The notes beneath the pieces are model-generated. The model had not been told where the DNA came from. It did no database searches and was given only the letters and a program-made list of their open reading frames with translations. Shown in pieces: positions 32,239 to 38,668 of a stretch of 38,668 nt of DNA. The position numbers and the translations under genes were made by a program. The stretch is from Candidatus Bathyarchaeota archaeon (GTDB taxonomy: Archaea > Thermoproteota > Bathyarchaeia > Bathyarchaeales > Bathycorpusculaceae): NCBI GenBank assembly GCA_003151735.1, contig PLYI01000022.1, positions 1 to 38,668 of the forward strand, given 5' to 3'. Every line of letters starts with the position of its first letter. Position 1 is the first letter of the stretch.

Positions 32239-33243
32239 TCATAGTGGAGGTTTGGCGATTGTTTTGTTATTTAATGTTTTTATCCAAGCTTTAAATTCTG
32301 ATGAGGGTGGATTTTCGTTGTAGAGCTGCTTTCGTTTGGATTCCAGGAACAGGTTTTCTTTGCCAGCGTACTCTGCGGCAGTTAAGATGCTGTGCCCTGA
32401 CTGGGCGGCTTTCTGAAAAACCGTCTCCATCTTAGACTTCCAGAATTCATCCCTCAACGCGTGATGCTCCAAAATAACCAAGGGCACCGCTTCCACAATA
32501 CGCTCCAAATTCCTCAAACCCAGCTCTAACTGCGCCAACTCAACGCGGAAACCTCCAAGATACAGCGGCGGACCACCCAACATAATCAACGATGGCTTCG
32601 CATCCAAAATCAACTCCAAAGTACGCGAAGACATTGGTCCTTGGATGTCAGGAGCAAACATGAACCGCTCACCCTCATACTCAACAACCGCCATTATCAC
32701 CCAGCCAAGCATCGAATCCTCAGAACCATGTGCGACAGCTTCAGAAAACCTCAGGGAGGTGTTTCCATAAGTGAAGGTTTTGCCGTCTGCGGCTTCCAGC
32801 GTTTTGGCGTGTTTGCCGCCTGTTTTCTGGAACATCCAGGCGCGTTGCCGTTGGCTGGCGTTGATTTTTTCTTTGGTGTTCTTGGCGAGGACGGTTTTGT
32901 TTTGGTAGATTTGGCGTGCGGTTTCGCCATCTTGTGTCCAGTTTACTACCCAATCTTCAAAGGATGGGGTGTGATGGTCGAAGTGGTAGTGGCTAATGGT
33001 GGTTACTTGGGCTTTGTCGGCGGCTTCTGCGATGGTTTTGCGTAGGCGTGCGATGGTTTGGAATTCGTTGGGGTGTGGCGGGAGGCTGAAGCGGAAGGGA
33101 GCCAGCGAGATTCCCCCGTCCAAAAGCACCTTCACATCAGGTGTTTCAACTAGGGTGCACATGGAGCGGACGCCGAAGCTTTCCGCTGCCAGCGGAGTAA
33201 TCTTAATTTTGCTCGATGGATTCTTGACTTCAACTTTTTCCAT
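32239..33243 (-). CDS. UPF0282 metallo-beta-lactamase-fold hydrolase
   Basis: 334 residues from ATG 33243 (a GTG at 33252 is in frame). The metal motif is SHYHFDHHTP (H85, H87, D89, H90). VKVLLDGGISLAPFRF is the first metal-fold strand; VAHGSEDSMLGW and FMFAPDIQGPMS supply further metal-site His and Asp residues, and VILEHHALRD the last. The family is nearly archaea-specific and has no assigned substrate; the fold hydrolyses phosphoesters, thioesters or nucleic acids. It is upstream of the UPF0016 transporter on the same strand. Confidence 0.88.
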   Translation of the reverse strand: MEKVEVKNPSSKIKITPLAAESFGVRSMCTLVETPDVKVLLDGGISLAPFRFSLPPHPNEFQTIARLRKTIAEAADKAQVTTISHYHFDHHTPSFEDWVVNWTQDGETARQIYQNKTVLAKNTKEKINASQRQRAWMFQKTGGKHAKTLEAADGKTFTYGNTSLRFSEAVAHGSEDSMLGWVIMAVVEYEGERFMFAPDIQGPMSSRTLELILDAKPSLIMLGGPPLYLGGFRVELAQLELGLRNLERIVEAVPLVILEHHALRDEFWKSKMETVFQKAAQSGHSILTAAEYAGKENLFLESKRKQLYNENPPSSEFKAWIKTLNNKTIAKPPL

Positions 33244-33344
33244 GATATTCACAATAGAAAACTGCGTTATTTGGCTGAGGATAAATGGCTTGTCAACATG
33301 TTTAAATATTTTTAATACTCACACTTTTTAGGAGAAAATATTTT

Positions 33345-33788
33345 ATGATAGGTAAGTCTGTTTTTGATGTACCACAAAACGACCCAAATAAGGCTCGTAA
33401 AATTATTGCTGTAGAATTTTTGAATCTAATTGCTGCAGGAAAACCGAAGGATGGATTGCTTTTCTTTGATCCAGACTGCAAAACCCATAACCCGTATGTA
33501 GGAGGCGGAATGAACGAGTTAATCGACGCGATGATTGCGGTGCAAAAGCAAGGGCCAGAGGGAATATTGAAGGGGTCGAAAGCGGACTTTAAGCTTACAA
33601 TCAGTCAGGTTCTAGCGGACGGAGACATGGTTGCGGTGCATACTCAAATTGCGGGGTCCAAACCAAGCGATGGAGGACTGCGGCAAGTGCATCTTTTCCG
33701 TTTCATCGGAGACAAAATCGTTGAATACTGGGATATTACGGAGATGGTGCCTGAGAATGCCCCTAACGCGGCAGGAGCCTTCTTTTGA
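33345..33788 (+). CDS. SnoaL-like / NTF2-fold protein
   Basis: 147 residues: NKARKIIAVEFLNLIAAGK, FFDPDCKTHNPYVGGG, KLTISQVLADGDMVAVHTQ, HLFRFIGDKIVEYWDIT and PENAPNAAGAFF. This is the cone-shaped NTF2 fold of the SnoaL group, which act as cyclases, isomerases or binding proteins; H48 and D133 are in the usual pocket region. No specific reaction can be named. Its start has GGAGAAA upstream. It faces away from the UPF0282 gene. Confidence 0.75.
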   Translation: MIGKSVFDVPQNDPNKARKIIAVEFLNLIAAGKPKDGLLFFDPDCKTHNPYVGGGMNELIDAMIAVQKQGPEGILKGSKADFKLTISQVLADGDMVAVHTQIAGSKPSDGGLRQVHLFRFIGDKIVEYWDITEMVPENAPNAAGAFF

Positions 33789-33894
33789 AATCACAAAGCA
33801 CCTTTTTGGCTGAAAATTAGTTATTGTGTCGTGACAGCCACAACCCTTTAAGTTCTCAAAGCCACCCAGCAATAGACAGATAGAGCTGTTTTTT

Positions 33895-34461
33895 ATGAGT
33901 CAACCACCCAGCGAAAACAAAAACTTGGAGAAAGCAACGCTTGCGGCAGGCTGCTTCTGGTGCACTGAAGCAGCGTTCAGCATAATTAAGGGCGTGGAGC
34001 GAATTGAGCCAGGCTACACAGGCGGCACAGTGCCTAATCCATCCTACGAAGAGGTTTCCACAGGCACAAGTGGACACGCGGAGGCAGCCCAGATATATTT
34101 TGACCCAAAAGTGATCAGTTTCCGCGAGATTTTAGAGATTTTCTTCACCATTCACGACCCCACATCGCTTAACCGCCAAGGAGCAGACGTTGGCACACAG
34201 TACCGCTCAGTAATCTTCTACAGTACCCCGGAGCAAAAAGCCACAGCGGAGAAACTGATTGATGAACTTAACAAGGAAGGCATCTGGAACAAACCAATCG
34301 TTACAGCCGAGGAGCCCCTGAAAGTCTTCTATAAAGCAGAAACCTACCATAAAGACTACTACAAAAAGCACCCCAAAGAACCCTACTGCCAAGCTGTCAT
34401 CGCCCCAAAAATCTCGAAGTTACAGCAGCATTTTATCGACAAAATAAAGGTACCCTTATGA
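33895..34461 (+). CDS. msrA: Peptide methionine-S-sulfoxide reductase MsrA
   Basis: 188 residues with the catalytic GCFWC (C20, W22, C23), the following VERIEPGYTGG and SYEEVSTGTSGHAEA, FFTIHDPTSLNRQGADVGTQYRS and YHKDYYKKHP near the end. C20 attacks the sulfoxide; resolving-cysteine candidates are C23 and the C-terminal cysteine in PYCQAVI. It repairs oxidised methionine in the cytosol. The last four bases overlap the ATG of the methyltransferase gene (ATGA), giving a two-gene unit. Confidence 0.95.
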   Translation: MSQPPSENKNLEKATLAAGCFWCTEAAFSIIKGVERIEPGYTGGTVPNPSYEEVSTGTSGHAEAAQIYFDPKVISFREILEIFFTIHDPTSLNRQGADVGTQYRSVIFYSTPEQKATAEKLIDELNKEGIWNKPIVTAEEPLKVFYKAETYHKDYYKKHPKEPYCQAVIAPKISKLQQHFIDKIKVPL

Positions 34462-35027
34462 ATGCCCAAATATCTGTAAGCAACGCTGACGAGGTTTTGC
34501 GCCTAATTGAGCAGGCGTCGGAGAAGAATTTTCTGCCGATCATTGGCCCCGAAAAAGGTAAGTTTTTGGCTGAGGAAATTAGGAAAGCGGAGCCTCGGCG
34601 TGTTCTGGAGGTTGGGACGCTGATTGGTTACTCAGCGATTCTTATGGGCAAAGAAATGGATCACAAATCCGAAATCTTAACCATTGAGCTTCATCGTGAC
34701 GAGGCGGAACTGGCGGGAAAAAACATTGTTAGAGCAAACATTCCGGCGAAAATCCAAATTATCGTTGGCGACGCATTGCAGGTGATTCCAACTTTGAAGG
34801 GACCGTTTGATTTTGCCTTCATAGACGCAGAGAAAACCGAGTACCTCCAGTACCTCAATTTAGCTGAGGACAAATTGGCAAAGGGTGCAATTGTTTTCGC
34901 TGACAACGCTGGAGTCTTCGCTGACCAAATGGGCGACTACTTAGATTACGTGCGCAACTCAGGCAAATACCGCAGCCGCTACATCCAAGTGGGCGGAGAC
35001 GGCGTAGAAATAAGTGTTAAACTTTAA
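34458..35027 (+). CDS. SAM-dependent O-methyltransferase (COMT-like)
   Basis: 189 residues, overlapping msrA by four bases. SAM site RRVLEVGTLIGYSAILMG (motif I), ILTIELHRDEAELAGKN (post-I acidic E), VGDALQVIP and the metal/catalytic region DFAFIDAEKTEYLQYL, with FADNAGVF. This is the class I catechol-O-methyltransferase group, often metal dependent. The substrate is unknown; coupling with msrA may be only positional. Confidence 0.85.
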   Translation: MNAQISVSNADEVLRLIEQASEKNFLPIIGPEKGKFLAEEIRKAEPRRVLEVGTLIGYSAILMGKEMDHKSEILTIELHRDEAELAGKNIVRANIPAKIQIIVGDALQVIPTLKGPFDFAFIDAEKTEYLQYLNLAEDKLAKGAIVFADNAGVFADQMGDYLDYVRNSGKYRSRYIQVGGDGVEISVKL

Positions 35028-35080
35028 AAAAATCACGTATATGGATAAGCTTTATTTATTTTACCAGTATTTGTAAACCT

Positions 35081-36112
35081 ATGAAAATCGGTATCCTAAC
35101 AGGTGGAGGAGACGCCCCTGGAATCAACGCTGTTGTAAGGGCGATAGTTAGAAAATCAATTCAATGTTATGGGTATGAAGCTTTTGGAATTAAAGATGGC
35201 TGGCTTGGCTTGGTACAGGGCGATTACACCCGCATGGACATGAAGAGCCTGTCAGGTCTGCTTTCTAAGGGTGGAACTGTGCTTGGCACATCAAGAACTA
35301 ACCCCTTCAAAAGTGCCGATGGACCTGGCAGAATTCTAAAAAATGTTGCTGACCAGGGCTTTGACGCAATCGTCGCGATAGGCGGAGACGATACGCTTGG
35401 AGTAGCTGCCAAACTGTATGACATGGGGCTTAAAGTTGTCGGAGTCCCTAAAACAATTGACAACGACCTGGTCGGAACCGACTACACTTTTGGTTTTCAA
35501 ACTGCAGTTTCAATTGCCTGTGAAGCCCTTGACCGACTTCGCACAACAGCAGAATCACATCACCGAGTCATGATTCTTGAGGTTATGGGTAGAAACGCGG
35601 GCTGGATCGCTCTGGAAGCAGGCATTGCCGGAGGAGCAAACGCCATTCTGATTCCTGAAAAACCCTTCGACATCGACGAAGTATGCGAATTCATCCGAAA
35701 ACGCCACGCCCGCGGCAGAAACTTCAGTTTAATCGTTGCTGCTGAAGGCGCCAAACCAAAAGAAAGCAAAGAATTCGTTTACAACAGCAAACTAGACGAG
35801 TTTGGCCACGAACGACTCGGCGGTATAGCTGACTACATAAGCAGAGAAATAGAGAAAAGATTCGAAGATATCGATACAAGAACGATGGTTCTGGGTCACC
35901 TTCAACGCGGAGGCTCCCCCATCGCGTTTGACAGAGTATTGGCTACACGTTTTGGAGTTGCTGCAATCGACATGGTGCACGATGGCAAATACGGCAACAT
36001 GGTTGGTCTACAGGGAAATGAAATGGTGCCTGTACCTTTGAAAGATGTTATTGGCAAACGCAAGGTCGTGGATTTAAAGCTCTACGATGAAGCAGCCATA
36101 TTCTTCGGCTAA
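35081..36112 (+). CDS. Phosphofructokinase, pyrophosphate-type signature
   Basis: 343 residues: ILTGGGDAPGINAVVRA (phosphate loop), GGTVLGTSRTNPF, IVAIGGDDTLGVAAKL with D104, VPKTIDNDL with K124, MGRNAGWIALEAGIAGG and GHLQRGGSPIAFDR. Classical ATP-PFK has Gly at 104 and 124 (GGDGS, PGTIDND). Asp and Lys at these two positions are the marks of PPi-dependent enzymes, here closest to the GGDDTLG group. By family it phosphorylates fructose 6-phosphate using PPi, reversibly, so it can serve glycolysis and gluconeogenesis. TATA-like CTTTATTTATT lies about 25 bases before the ATG at 35081. Confidence 0.9.
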   Translation: MKIGILTGGGDAPGINAVVRAIVRKSIQCYGYEAFGIKDGWLGLVQGDYTRMDMKSLSGLLSKGGTVLGTSRTNPFKSADGPGRILKNVADQGFDAIVAIGGDDTLGVAAKLYDMGLKVVGVPKTIDNDLVGTDYTFGFQTAVSIACEALDRLRTTAESHHRVMILEVMGRNAGWIALEAGIAGGANAILIPEKPFDIDEVCEFIRKRHARGRNFSLIVAAEGAKPKESKEFVYNSKLDEFGHERLGGIADYISREIEKRFEDIDTRTMVLGHLQRGGSPIAFDRVLATRFGVAAIDMVHDGKYGNMVGLQGNEMVPVPLKDVIGKRKVVDLKLYDEAAIFFG

Positions 36113-36291
36113 AAAAACCCCGAAAGCAGGCGCCAATGTTTTAATGTGTGTTTAAGCTGCTTTTGTTTCGGGTGGGCGATGACGACTCTGGCCCCGAAGA
36201 CGTAAGGATGATGAGGATCTTGAGTGCGCGAAGGCAAAAATGATAACTTTATAGTTTGAATGTTTGCCATTCTAGGAGCCCACCTAAACAA

Positions 36292-36396
36292 TTAACTGTT
36301 TTTTGGTTCGTCTTTAAAGAGGCGAGTTTGTTCTGTAAGCTCACAAAAGATTAAGTGTAGTAGTTCACGTTTTTGTTTTTCAGTCAAACAAATCAT
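36292..36396 (-). CDS. Cassette B: 34-aa micro-protein
   Basis: ATG 36396 directly after AGGGAGA: MICLTEKQKRELLHLIF, then CELTEQTRLFKDEPKNS. A strong ribosome-binding site and helical, charged composition support it. It follows the 52-aa Cys-rich gene by 20 bases as the last gene of the cassette B operon. No family recognised. Confidence 0.5.
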   Translation of the reverse strand: MICLTEKQKRELLHLIFCELTEQTRLFKDEPKNS

Positions 36397-36416
36397 TCTC
36401 CCTATAGAGCACTTAT

Positions 36417-36575
36417 TTATTTCAAGGCTTCCTGAAAGAAAGTAAAAGGACAGTAGCCTTTGCAGCCATTTTCAGTGACTGGACACTTATTAGAACAGAA
36501 TTCCTTGAATTCGGGGCTTTCGACAACTGCCTTGAGATGTTCTTTTGTTGTTATTTGAGTAATCAAAACATTCAC
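36417..36575 (-). CDS. Cassette B: 52-aa Cys-rich protein
   Basis: GTG 36575 follows the stop codon of the preceding gene without a gap, so translation is coupled. MNVLITQITTKEHLK, then VVESPEFKEFCSNKCP and VTENGCKGYCPFTFF. The CSNKC...CKGYC pattern offers four cysteines for a metal or Fe-S site. No paralogue in cassette A by sequence, though the size is similar to other cassette genes. Confidence 0.6.
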   Translation of the reverse strand: MNVLITQITTKEHLKAVVESPEFKEFCSNKCPVTENGCKGYCPFTFFQEALK

Positions 36576-36725
36576 CTATAGATTACACGTTAAGGCGGGT
36601 CTTGGCTTATCTATTTTTTCTATGCGTTCAATTTCTGTGTGTATTTTGTAGGTTGAGCCGTCGGTGCTGCAGAGGGCCTTAACGCCTGACCGGGAGAGAC
36701 AACGCTCCCAAAAACGGCAGGTCAT
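36576..36725 (-). CDS. Cassette B: conserved 49-aa Cys-rich protein
   Basis: MTCRFWERCLSRSG, then VKALCSTDGSTYKIHTEIERI and PALTCNL. It is the same length as and highly similar to the cassette A protein at 23801-23950; KALCSTDGST is invariant and C3, C9 and C19 are conserved. A cysteine present in A (GSTCKIH) is Tyr here, so the conserved set is the minimal functional one. It begins one base after the stop of the YTKEQIN gene. Confidence 0.75.
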   Translation of the reverse strand: MTCRFWERCLSRSGVKALCSTDGSTYKIHTEIERIEKIDKPRPALTCNL

Positions 36726-36726
36726 T

Positions 36727-37020
36727 TTAGATCGCTTCGTAGTTTTTTAGGTATTTGAACATAGTTGCGGAAACTGCTTTCTTCATTGCTTCATTGAACG
36801 CTTGCTTAACGTCAGTCTCGGTTTGGCAGTTTTCGAAGTCTTCTAAGGCGATCTCAAGTTTGTTTTCTGAGAAAGTCATTTGTTTAACTTCCCACTCGCC
36901 CGGATCGTTTGAGACGCCGACGGTTAAGACGCCGTAGAGATTGAAGACGTCGATTGTTATGTTGAGCCAACCTTTGAGGTTTAGAATATCGTTGATTTGT
37001 TCTTTAGTGTATTTTGTCAT
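36727..37020 (-). CDS. Cassette B: YTKEQIN-type protein, paralogue of 23151-23435
   Basis: 97 residues: MTKYTKEQINDILNLKGW, ITIDVFNLYGVLTVG, EWEVKQMTFSENKLEIALED, then a helix TDVKQAFNEAMKKAV. It shares the TKEQIN...IDVFNL core with the cassette A protein. Its ATG follows the stop of the 93-aa gene immediately (TAAATG), showing tight coupling. Unknown function; the A and B copies differ in gene order (before the Cys-rich gene here, after it in A). Confidence 0.65.
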   Translation of the reverse strand: MTKYTKEQINDILNLKGWLNITIDVFNLYGVLTVGVSNDPGEWEVKQMTFSENKLEIALEDFENCQTETDVKQAFNEAMKKAVSATMFKYLKNYEAI

Positions 37021-37302
37021 TTAAGCTTGCACCTCCATGAAGGCTTTTAGTTCAGCGCGTAACTGTGCCGCTTCCGCTTCAAGCTCTAATGATTCTTTCT
37101 TTGTTTGCTCGGGTGTCTTCTCGATTTTCTGAGCGGTTTCGGTGCTTGTAAACTCCACTGCGATTACGGTGTGACCTTCAACATCCCGATAAGTGAAGTG
37201 AGCGGTCATTGGTACGTCGGCGCTTTTGCGGGTGCATTGTAAGCCTAACTCTTTAGCGAGGGTTTTGGCTTGTTCGCCATAGAGATTCATTGAAACCTTC
37301 AT
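37021..37302 (-). CDS. Cassette B: 93-aa protein with coiled-coil tail
   Basis: From ATG 37302, with GGTGA six bases upstream: MKVSMNLYGEQAKTLAKELG, then LQCTRKSADVPMTAHFTY, EGHTVIAVEFTSTET and a coiled coil (TKKESLELEAEAAQLRAEL). The frame continues upstream, but the ribosome-binding site and overlap with the preceding Cys-rich gene favour this start. Beta-rich core plus coiled coil suggests oligomerisation. No family recognised. Confidence 0.6.
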   Translation of the reverse strand: MKVSMNLYGEQAKTLAKELGLQCTRKSADVPMTAHFTYRDVEGHTVIAVEFTSTETAQKIEKTPEQTKKESLELEAEAAQLRAELKAFMEVQA

Positions 37303-37307
37303 GCCAT

Positions 37308-37457
37308 TCACCACTCGTATTCTTCTCTTTGTTTGCGTTCTGGGGGGCATTTTGTGTGGCAGTAGCTGGCGTTTATCCAGCGGTCTACTCGTCGGCAGAA
37401 AACAGAGTTTTCGTCTTGTTTGACGAGGTTTTCGCAGATTATTTCAGTTGTTTCCAT
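37308..37457 (-). CDS. Cassette B: first leftward gene, 49-aa Cys-rich protein
   Basis: ATG 37457 after AAGGAAATG: METTEIICENLVKQDE, then NSVFCRRVDRWINASYC and HTKCPPERKQREE. Four cysteines (C8, C21, C33, C37) suggest a zinc or Fe-S site. It occupies the same place as the frameshifted gene at 24485-24630 in cassette A: first gene, about 48-49 residues, start 16 bases from the first operator. Confidence 0.6.
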   Translation of the reverse strand: METTEIICENLVKQDENSVFCRRVDRWINASYCHTKCPPERKQREEYEW

Positions 37458-37472
37458 TTTGCTTCATTTCCT

Positions 37473-37542
37473 TGTTACAATCACTGTAACACAGAGCAGT
37501 CTTTTAAACGTTACTATTACTGAAATAAATCACTGTAGCACA
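37473..37542. promoter_or_regulatory. Cassette B divergent promoter with palindromic operators
   Basis: A perfect palindrome TGTTACA-ATCAC-TGTAACA lies at 37473-37491, 16 bases before the leftward ATG. The 14-mer ATCACTGTAACACA (37480-37493) recurs with one change at 37529-37542, which ends 56 bases before the rightward start. Between them is a TATA-like CTTTTAAAC (37501-37509) and a partial site GTTACTATTAC. Arrangement and half-sites match the cassette A promoter (15 and 57 bases), so the same regulator probably binds both. Confidence 0.65.
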
Positions 37543-37597
37543 CAAAGAAACATTAAAATAGTATATCAACCAATGAAACAAGCAAAGAGGAATCAAT

Positions 37598-37780
37598 ATT
37601 CGAGACTACATCTTAACCCCAGGTGAAAGACAAATCATAAAACGTTATATAGAAACAGGCGACAAACTCGAAGGCTTCCGCGTCCTACTCTGCAGAATAC
37701 GAAAACATAGTCCTGAAAAAATAACGAATGACGAGGAATTAATCAAGCAGTTCTTATCGAAGGTTGGCCCCGCAAAATAG
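37598..37780 (+). CDS. Cassette B: rightward 60-aa protein, apparent ATT start
   Basis: The protein (RDYILTPGERQIIKRYI, then GDKLEGFRVLLCRIRK and ELIKQFLSKVGPAK) is the clear paralogue of 24755-24931. Where A has ATG-CGG-GAA-TAC, B has ATT-CGA-GAC-TAC, and no ATG, GTG or TTG occurs in frame between the preceding TGA and this point. GAGG lies eight bases before the ATT, and the distance to the operators equals that in A. ATT is a rare but known start codon; alternatively an ATG was mutated and the gene is silent. Its stop TAG is inside the conserved repeat that follows. Confidence 0.65.
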   Translation: MRDYILTPGERQIIKRYIETGDKLEGFRVLLCRIRKHSPEKITNDEELIKQFLSKVGPAK

Positions 37781-37908
37781 AAGGGTGATGGTCGTCGTTT
37801 ACAGACGGCGGGCCATGATTAAGGGTTTTCTTCACAGACTTTCGGGAGAAAGGGCGATTCTATGAGTGACCCTTAACCGTTTTGTACTCAACCAAAAAAG
37901 CATAAAAG
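37775..37908 (+). ncRNA. Conserved structured repeat, copy B (possible small RNA or element end)
   Basis: Counterpart of 25246-25391. Same possible pairings: AAGGGT (37781-37786) with ACCCTT (37869-37874), ATGG (37788-37791) with CCAT (37813-37816), CGTC (37793-37796) with GACG (37804-37807), loop GTTTACA identical. The middle part differs in sequence but can form TTTCT/AGAAA. The end TACTCAACCAA, then AAAGCATAAAAG, is also kept. Here it starts at the stop codon of the 60-aa gene, so it may be its 3' UTR or a processed RNA. Confidence 0.45.
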
Positions 37909-38064
37909 ATTTGTGAATCCCGACTCCATTAATCTGATAACACATAAAACGCTTTCATCAGGCACTTATCCATTGAAAAAACTGTTTCAGAAGGCGGCCT
38001 CGCGTTAAGAAGATTCACAATGAGAACAAGCTAAAACTACGGATAAAATGACCCTTTAAAATGT
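37909..38064. other. Short gap, nothing recognised
   Basis: No coding frame of useful length, no RNA fold and no repeat seen elsewhere in the window. It separates the cassette B repeat from the convergent SHOCT gene. Confidence 0.3.
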
Positions 38065-38424
38065 CTAAATCTTTTCCATTAGAATCTTTTTTTTCTGTTC
38101 AAACTCTTCTTTTGTGATCGCTTCCATATCAAGCAGTTCTTTAAGTTTTTTGAGTTCGCCCATTGCTATTTGAGTTAAGTCTGAATGAGCTTTGGCGTCT
38201 CGCTGTGACTCTAATGCCGCCTCTATTCGTTCTTGGTTTTCCTTGCGGTAACTATACAGGTCATAATAAGAAGAAAGTGCTCCAATTATCCCCAATGGCA
38301 CTCCGATCATGAAGACAGTTAGATTACTATTAAGGAATCCATAGCCTGCAAAAAAGACACCAAATAATACTATAACCAAGCCAATTATGTATATAGGTCC
38401 TATCTCGTCTTTCCCAATTCTCAA
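38065..38424 (-). CDS. Membrane protein with C-terminal SHOCT domain
   Basis: 119 residues. Two membrane helices (IIGLVIVLFGVFFAGYGF and TVFMIGVPLGIIGALSSY) are followed by a charged helix and the SHOCT motif (LKKLKELLDMEAITKEEF, then EQKKKIL), an oligomerisation or membrane-associated short C-terminal domain. The family has no defined enzymatic role. It lies downstream of the RHH gene on the same strand. Confidence 0.75.
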   Translation of the reverse strand: MRIGKDEIGPIYIIGLVIVLFGVFFAGYGFLNSNLTVFMIGVPLGIIGALSSYYDLYSYRKENQERIEAALESQRDAKAHSDLTQIAMGELKKLKELLDMEAITKEEFEQKKKILMEKI

Positions 38425-38491
38425 AATTATCCCTAATTCATTTGTGGATGCTTCTAGTATATCTCTTTTTAGATGTCACGCAAAATAAGCG

Positions 38492-38665
38492 CTAAGTTTT
38501 CTGTTTTTCTGTTTCTTGTTTAAGATGATAAAGTGAATAGTCTATAGCATGACTTACGTCCTTAAATTTACGCTCTTTTATTTGTTCTTGGATCCAATCG
38601 TAAACGTCTTTTGAGATGGTTACCGTTCGCCTGATTTTTGGCATAGCTTTTGATTCTGTAGTCAT
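38492..38665 (-). CDS. Ribbon-helix-helix DNA-binding protein
   Basis: 57 residues from ATG 38665, very near the window edge. A basic strand PKIRRTVTISKDVYDWI leads into helix 1; QIKERKFKDVSHAI and DYSLYHLKQETEKQKT form the turn and helix 2. The strand residues R-T-V-T would contact DNA in a dimer. It ends EKQKT, like the RHH protein at 22667-22825. Its closeness to cassette B, as 22667 is to cassette A, makes the pair candidates for binding the TGTTACA operators. Confidence 0.7.
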   Translation of the reverse strand: MTTESKAMPKIRRTVTISKDVYDWIQEQIKERKFKDVSHAIDYSLYHLKQETEKQKT

Positions 38666-38668
38666 TGC

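Noticed and set aside
32641..33045. 134-codon plus-strand frame rich in Gly/Val/Phe
   Set aside because: It is the complement of the UPF0282 gene, whose metal-binding motifs are clear.
36175..36225. Possible C/D box small RNA (GATGACG, GATGATGA)
   Set aside because: C-like boxes are present but no CTGA D box at proper distance, and no terminal stem.
1..38668. CRISPR array or rRNA genes
   Set aside because: No regularly spaced repeats and no conserved rRNA segments are visible.

Overview
The window looks archaeal. It carries a transcription factor B (TFB), a transcription factor S (TFS), a four-subunit 2-oxoacid:ferredoxin oxidoreductase in the order gamma-delta-alpha-beta, a UPF0282 metallohydrolase, TATA boxes of the TTTATATA kind, many leader-poor genes and a tRNA-Asn. 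The moderate A+T content, the many very small Cys-rich proteins and the gene content suggest a Thermoproteota/Bathyarchaeia-type genome. This is inference from gene content only.

Layout. 1-2 kb: a membrane protein cut by the window edge, a frameshifted tyrosine phosphatase and a hemerythrin-like protein. 2.1-4.4 kb: an overlapping four-gene operon ending in a ParB-fold protein and an ABC-ATPase/acetyltransferase fusion. 4.4-8.2 kb: a gene-poor stretch of remnants (SRPBCC tail, zinc ribbons, a second copy of the acetyltransferase tail) around a PAS histidine kinase. 8.2-14.6 kb: aquaporin, GlcG/HbpS protein, TFB, exported small proteins, and a doubly truncated DNA ligase abutting a truncated exported protein. 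15.2-18.5 kb: ribbon-helix-helix (RHH)-like protein, solitary Topo VI-A/Spo11-like protein, tRNA-Asn, radical SAM protein. 18.8-25.4 kb: a mobile or integrated element (tyrosine integrase, winged-helix/zinc regulator, primase-like protein, RHH proteins) ending in a divergent cassette of tiny Cys-rich proteins. 25.7-36.1 kb: housekeeping block (POR gamma-delta-alpha-beta, TFS, CopB-type ATPase, UPF0016 transporter, UPF0282, SnoaL-like, MsrA, O-methyltransferase, PPi-type phosphofructokinase). 36.3-38.7 kb: a second copy of the divergent Cys-rich cassette, a SHOCT protein and an RHH protein.

The most interesting feature is the pair of cassettes (A, about 23.15-25.39 kb; B, about 36.29-37.91 kb). 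Each has a leftward operon of tiny, mostly Cys-rich proteins and a rightward gene for a 58-60 residue protein. Between them lies a promoter with TGTAAC/GTTACA palindromes at nearly identical distances from both start codons. Each cassette is followed by a conserved repeat that can fold the same way and may be a small RNA. Several of the small genes are paralogous between A and B, so this looks like a repeated, coordinately regulated, undescribed unit, probably of mobile-element origin.

A caution: at least seven genes are broken by what looks like loss of one base in a homopolymer, always shortening and never lengthening. This pattern fits uncorrected long-read error as well as decay. Substitutions at key residues (integrase TAG, ligase KxDG aspartate, Walker B aspartate) are a separate class and may be genuine.
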